Source of the DNA: Pseudopelagicola sp.
GTDB taxonomy: Bacteria > Pseudomonadota > Alphaproteobacteria > Rhodobacterales > Rhodobacteraceae
DNA: 39,912 nucleotides
NCBI GenBank assembly: GCA_026195905.1
Contig: JAPHRE010000042.1
Coordinates: forward strand, 1 to 39,912
Reading direction: 5' to 3'
This document shows, one piece after another, positions 36,625 to 39,912 of this stretch (positions are counted from its first letter, which is position 1; the number at the start of each line of letters is the position of its first letter). Below the pieces are notes generated by a model that was given only the letters and a program-made list of their open reading frames with translations, did not search any database and was not told the DNA's origin. A program made the translations under genes and the position numbers.

Positions 36625-36882
36625 ATGTCAGTTACACAGGAAATTCATGACCGGCTCGAGGCGGCGTTTCATCCGCGCGTCCTTGATGTGATCGACGATA
36701 GCGAAAGCCATCGCGGCCACGGCGGTTATCAAGAAGGCGGAGAGAGCCATTTTATCGTTAAAATACGGGCGGATAGCTTTGGAGGTATGAGCCGGGTTGC
36801 ACGGCATCGTGCGGTGCATGACGCCCTCGGCAAGCCGCTTGTGGGGCGGATACATGCCTTGGCGCTGGATATCGACGCCTAA
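36625..36882 (+). CDS. bolA: BolA family protein
   Basis: BolA proteins bind [2Fe-2S] clusters together with monothiol glutaredoxins and take part in iron regulation or stress response. The 85-residue product has the conserved SHFIVKIRADSFGGMSRV core, RHRAVHDAL and the C-terminal IHALALDI. The His residues of the family (in SESHRGHGG and RIHAL) are present. It is a single gene, divergent from the J-domain gene; its stop is 3 bases from the stop of the convergent DUF4177 gene, with no room for a terminator between them. Confidence 0.93.
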   Translation: MSVTQEIHDRLEAAFHPRVLDVIDDSESHRGHGGYQEGGESHFIVKIRADSFGGMSRVARHRAVHDALGKPLVGRIHALALDIDA

Positions 36883-36885
36883 AGG

Positions 36886-37407
36886 TTACTCGGCGGCGAC
36901 TTCGGATTTTTTGTTGGTTTGGCTGGTTTGGGCCGTCAAGGCCGTGTCTTGGGCCTCTTCCCCGACCTGTTGCGCCCGTTGCAGGAGCGCGATCGACAGC
37001 ACATTGTCCATATCGGCTTCGCTCTCTTCTTCGTGGGGGGCGGTTCCGGTGACGACCTGCGGCATGAACGGGGTCTCTGCGGGGGCGGCCGGGGGCGGCG
37101 TGTGCGTGGCCTCGGGGGCGGCGGTGTTGGGCGCGCTCTGAGGGGCGGATTGGGTTGCGGTTTGCGCCAGCGGGCGGCGGAATACGAGGATCGAGCGGAA
37201 GGTGGTTTGAAAAGACGTCAGGCCGGTGCGTTCTTCGTTGGGCAGGGTGTCAGAGCGCAGGTATTCCCAGCCCTCAACGGCAAGGGCGTTCATCGCCTCC
37301 TGCACGGCATTTGCAAAGCGGCCATCAGACCCTTTGACCCCGCGCGCGCGCTTGCCGCGGCTGGGTGCAGGGACGACCTTGTATTCATACTCGACCATCA
37401 AACTCAT
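36886..37407 (-). CDS. DUF4177 domain-containing protein
   Basis: The N-terminal 75 residues match DUF4177: EYKVVPAPSRG at the start, then a helix with AMNALAVEGWEYL and a strand SILVFRRP. The rest (about residues 78-173) is a disordered Ala/Pro/Thr/Gln-rich tail with an acidic patch and no known domain. No signal peptide or membrane segment. The start is ATG 37407 or ATG 37398; neither has a clear ribosome site. Function unknown. Confidence 0.8.
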   Translation of the reverse strand: MSLMVEYEYKVVPAPSRGKRARGVKGSDGRFANAVQEAMNALAVEGWEYLRSDTLPNEERTGLTSFQTTFRSILVFRRPLAQTATQSAPQSAPNTAAPEATHTPPPAAPAETPFMPQVVTGTAPHEEESEADMDNVLSIALLQRAQQVGEEAQDTALTAQTSQTNKKSEVAAE

Positions 37408-37478
37408 ACGGTTTTGTTTCAAATGCGACAAGTCTAGCAGGCATTTTCGCCTGCGTCAGCATTGGATTTTCCGTTTTT

Positions 37479-37958
37479 TTAGATGGACTTACCGGGAATG
37501 CCCATCTTGCGGCCAACCCGTTCGGGGCGGGGCAAGGTGGCGTGGGCGGGGGCGAGGGTCTCGCCGTTGGCGAGGATGGCGGGGGGCATGGGGGCGACGC
37601 GGGGGCCGGACATGTCGATATGGAGCGCGAGGCCTTCGCCGGTGGCCGAGACCCAGCCGTCCTCGTGGATCAGTTCTTGGTAGAAGTGAAAGCGTTTCTC
37701 GTCATGGGCGAGAAGCTGAAACGAGGCCCGCACCCGCGCCCCGAGATGCAATTCGCGCAGGTAGCAGATATGGAACTCCGCCGAGAAGGTCGAGAGATTG
37801 CGCTCTTGGCGATACTCGGGGCCAAAGCCAAGCGTGGTCCAGATTTCATCAACGCCCCGGTCAAACAGGACGTTGTAATAGGCCATGTTGAGATGGCCAT
37901 TGTAGTCGATCCATGCCGGATCAATCTCCATCGGGTCTGAAAGATAAGGGCTGGTCAT
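37479..37958 (-). CDS. Hot-dog fold thioesterase
   Basis: The 159-residue product fits the 4-hydroxybenzoyl-CoA thioesterase-like hot-dog family: DYNGHLNMAYYNVLFDRG (18-35) holds the usual Asp and the helix start, and the FHICYLRELHLGARV strand follows. It probably hydrolyses an acyl- or hydroxyacyl-CoA (some relatives act on carnitine-pathway CoA esters), but the substrate cannot be told. ATG 37958 follows GAGGTG. It starts 8 bases after the HemJ-like gene, so the two form an operon. Confidence 0.85.
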   Translation of the reverse strand: MTSPYLSDPMEIDPAWIDYNGHLNMAYYNVLFDRGVDEIWTTLGFGPEYRQERNLSTFSAEFHICYLRELHLGARVRASFQLLAHDEKRFHFYQELIHEDGWVSATGEGLALHIDMSGPRVAPMPPAILANGETLAPAHATLPRPERVGRKMGIPGKSI

Positions 37959-37966
37959 TGCACACC

Positions 37967-38380
37967 TCAGAATGGTTTGACGACCACCACCCATAGGATG
38001 GCGATGGTAAAGACGACAGATATCTCATTGAAAACACGCAGGAAAAACTCGCTCTCTCGGAACTCACCACGCTTGGCGCGCATCACGATCTTGCCGGTCC
38101 AGACATAGTGGATCGCGAGGATTGTCACCACGGCGATCTTGATGTGGGTCCACGGCGCGAAGTCCCAGACCGCCCACGCCAGCCACAGGCCGGTAAGGAT
38201 GCCGATCACGGCGAGCATGGCGGAGAAGCGATAGAGGCGGATGGTGAGGTCGCCGGTGGGACCGAATTCGCCAAGGCGGTCGTGTTCTTTCTTCCAATAG
38301 ATGATGGCGCGGGGCACGGCGAAGACGGAGGTCATCCAGCCCATGACGCAGAGAAGATGGATGATCTTGAGCCAATCCAT
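37967..38380 (-). CDS. HemJ/CopD-like membrane protein (UPF0093-related)
   Basis: The 137-residue product has four membrane segments and aligns with the HemJ type of protoporphyrinogen oxidase and the CopD family: LKIIHLLCVMGWM with a conserved His at the N-terminus, PRAIIYW, a W-T-H-I-K motif before TM3, and the C-terminal RVFNEISVVF...VVVVKPF. The N-terminal half differs from classical HemJ, so heme synthesis is possible but not assured; a paralogue of unknown function is the alternative. ATG 38380 follows AAAGGAA. It probably heads an operon with the thioesterase. Confidence 0.75.
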   Translation of the reverse strand: MDWLKIIHLLCVMGWMTSVFAVPRAIIYWKKEHDRLGEFGPTGDLTIRLYRFSAMLAVIGILTGLWLAWAVWDFAPWTHIKIAVVTILAIHYVWTGKIVMRAKRGEFRESEFFLRVFNEISVVFTIAILWVVVVKPF

Positions 38381-38480
38381 TGGCGTTCCTTTCGGGGTTC
38401 AATTTGGCCGCAGCCTAGCGCCGAATGGGCGGATGTTCCAGATCGCGACTCGAAACTTAACGCGGCGAAACGAGCGGTTG

Positions 38481-38520
38481 TATCGCGTCGGTATTACGTC
38501 GGTATTGCGTCGGTATCGAC
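38481..38520 (+). repeat. Three-unit 11-bp tandem repeat, copy C
   Basis: Units are GCGTCGGTATT, ACGTCGGTATT and GCGTCGGTATC (38485-38517), preceded by a half unit TATC and followed by GAC. The order GCG-ACG-GCG matches copy A at 8077-8114. It lies in the 240-base gap between gatB and the HemJ-like gene, pointing against their transcription. The rest of this gap shows no gene. Confidence 0.85.
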
Positions 38521-38587
38521 TTCGCAAATCGCAGAGTTAACCACGCGCGCGGGTTAACGGGCGGGTAAGGGTTTTCATGAAAGGATT

Positions 38588-38615
38588 CCGCGCGGCAAGG
38601 AACGAGGCCGCGCGG
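38588..38615 (-). terminator. Hairpin after gatB (possible weak terminator)
   Basis: CCGCGCGGC (38588-38596) and GCCGCGCGG (38607-38615) form a perfect 9-bp stem with a 10-base loop, 6 bases past the gatB stop. On the minus strand it is followed by AATCCTTTC, a poor T-tract, so termination may be partial. Confidence 0.45.
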
Positions 38616-38620
38616 GGTAT

Positions 38621-39912
38621 TTAGCCGAGTTTTTTGGCGACAAGCTCGTTGACGGCCTTGGGGTTGGCCTTGCCGCCGGTGGCTTTCATCACCTGACCGA
38701 CGAACCAGCCGGCGAGTTTGGGGTTCACCTTGGCTTTTTCGACCTGAGCCGGGTTGGCGGCGATGATTTCGTCGAGGGCGGTCTCGATGGCGCCGGTGTC
38801 GGTCACCTGTTTCATGCCGCGTTCTTCGACGATGGCTTCGGGGTCGCCGCCTTCGGTATAGACGATCTCGAACAGGTCTTTGGCGATCTTGCCGGAGATG
38901 GCGTCGGATTTGATCAGGCGGATGATGCCTGCGAGCTGCGCCGGTGAGACGGGCGAGTCCTTGATGGCGAGGTCGTCTTTGTTGAGGCGACCGAAGAGTT
39001 CGTTGATGACCCAGTTGGCGGCGAGTTTGCCGTCGCCCGCGTCGGCGGCCACGGCCTCGAAAAAGGCGGCGTTCTCGGCTTCGGCGGTCAGGACGGAGGC
39101 GTCATAGTCCGACAGGGCGAAATCGGCGATGAAGCGGGCCTTTTTGGCGTCGGGGAGTTCGGGAAGTTTCGATGCGAGATCGTCGACCCAATCCTGTTCG
39201 ATCTCCAACGGCAGGAGGTCGGGGTCGGGGAAGTAGCGGTAATCGTGGGCTTCTTCCTTGGAGCGCATCGAGCGGGTTTCGTTCTTGTCCGGGTCGTAGA
39301 GGCGGGTTTCCTGATCGACCGTGCCGCCGGCTTCGACGATGGCGATCTGGCGGCGGGCCTCGACGTCGATGGCGGCCTGAATGAAGCGCATGGAGTTCAT
39401 GTTCTTGATCTCGCAGCGGGTGCCGAGATGGGAGAAGTCCTGCGTTTCCATGTATTTTTCATACTGGCCGGGGCGGCAGATCGAGACGTTGACGTCGGCG
39501 CGCAGGTTGCCGTTCTGCATGTTGCCGTCGCAGGTGCCGAGATAGCGCAGGATCTGGCGCAGTTTGACGATATAGGCGGCGGCCTCTTCGGGGCCACGGA
39601 TATCGGGGCGCGAGACGATTTCCATCAGCGCCACACCGGTGCGGTTGAGATCGACGAAGGACATATGCGGGTCCATGTCGTGAATGGATTTCCCGGCGTC
39701 CTGTTCAAGGTGGATGCGTTCGACGCGCACGTTGCGTGCTGTGCCGTCGCCCATTTCAACAAGCACTTCGCCTTCGCCCACGATGGGGTGGTAAAGCTGG
39801 GAAATCTGATAGCCCTGCGGCAGGTCGGGGTAGAAATAGTTTTTACGGTCAAAGGCCGAAAACAAATTGATCTCGGCCTTGAGGCCGAGGCCGGTGCGCA
39901 CGGCCTGGGCGA
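38621..39912 (-). CDS. gatB: Asp-tRNA(Asn)/Glu-tRNA(Gln) amidotransferase subunit B (5' end outside window)
   Basis: GatB is part of the GatCAB complex that converts Glu-tRNA(Gln) and Asp-tRNA(Asn) to the amidated forms. The visible part, about 430 residues, has the family motifs [42 protein letters not shown] and the [13 protein letters not shown] segment, then the helical tail domain (about the last 150 residues) that binds tRNA, ending in [11 protein letters not shown]. The frame stays open to the window edge; by comparison with the usual 500 residues, some 70 N-terminal residues are missing. A strong hairpin follows the stop. Confidence 0.96.
   Translation of the reverse strand, partial: AQAVRTGLGLKAEINLFSAFDRKNYFYPDLPQGYQISQLYHPIVGEGEVLVEMGDGTARNVRVERIHLEQDAGKSIHDMDPHMSFVDLNRTGVALMEIVSRPDIRGPEEAAAYIVKLRQILRYLGTCDGNMQNGNLRADVNVSICRPGQYEKYMETQDFSHLGTRCEIKNMNSMRFIQAAIDVEARRQIAIVEAGGTVDQETRLYDPDKNETRSMRSKEEAHDYRYFPDPDLLPLEIEQDWVDDLASKLPELPDAKKARFIADFALSDYDASVLTAEAENAAFFEAVAADAGDGKLAANWVINELFGRLNKDDLAIKDSPVSPAQLAGIIRLIKSDAISGKIAKDLFEIVYTEGGDPEAIVEERGMKQVTDTGAIETALDEIIAANPAQVEKAKVNPKLAGWFVGQVMKATGGKANPKAVNELVAKKLG

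Noticed and set aside
36883-36885. Terminator between bolA and the DUF4177 gene
   Set aside because: The two stop codons are three bases apart and no hairpin with a T-run lies just beyond either gene end.
38535-38565. CtrA binding site (TTAA-N7-TTAA)
   Set aside because: Two TTAA motifs are present but separated by 13 bases, not 7.

Overview
The window is a 39.9 kb piece of an alphaproteobacterial chromosome, almost certainly from Rhodobacterales (Roseobacter group). The evidence is the dcw gene order with a DUF2484 membrane protein before murB, lpxC-bamD-recN directly after ftsZ, the J-domain / BolA / CobS / CobT neighbourhood, and a long structured leader before mraZ that resembles the UpsM leader of Rhodobacter sphaeroides. 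These assignments come from reading the translations and motifs; no database search was possible.

Region 1 (1-355) is a gene-free leader with a candidate promoter, TGGG repeats spaced like MraZ boxes, and a strong hairpin just before mraZ. Region 2 (356-22151) is the complete division and cell-wall cluster on the + strand: mraZ, rsmH, ftsL, ftsI, murE, murF, mraY, murD, ftsW, murG, murC, murB, ddl, ftsQ, ftsA, ftsZ. Many genes overlap by 4 bases. It contains two additions: a flavoprotein on the opposite strand between murD and ftsW, and an APC-type permease plus a DUF2484 protein between murC and murB. MurE to MurC make the peptidoglycan precursors, MraY and MurG make lipid II, FtsW and FtsI use it at the septum, and FtsQ/L/A/Z build the divisome.

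Region 3 (22152-27681, + strand) holds an ftsZ terminator, lpxC (lipid A), bamD (outer-membrane assembly), recN (DNA repair) and a ClC-family chloride protein. Region 4 (27783-34260, - strand) holds a DUF427 protein, a Xaa-Pro aminopeptidase, and the cobalt chelatase subunits CobT and CobS with a glycosyltransferase-like gene between them. Region 5 (34261-36882) holds a secreted fasciclin-domain protein, an exported MsrB, a J-domain zinc protein and BolA. Region 6 (36886-39912, - strand) holds a DUF4177 protein, a thioesterase, a HemJ/CopD-like membrane protein and gatB, which runs off the right edge.

The least explained items are: a dispersed intergenic element of three tandem 11-bp units (RCGTCGGTATY) seen at three places; the UpsM-like leader; a cluster of GANTC methylation sites at the start of ftsZ; and a sharp codon-usage switch inside murD beside a run of ten C. 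I found no CRISPR array, insertion sequence, prophage, tRNA or rRNA.
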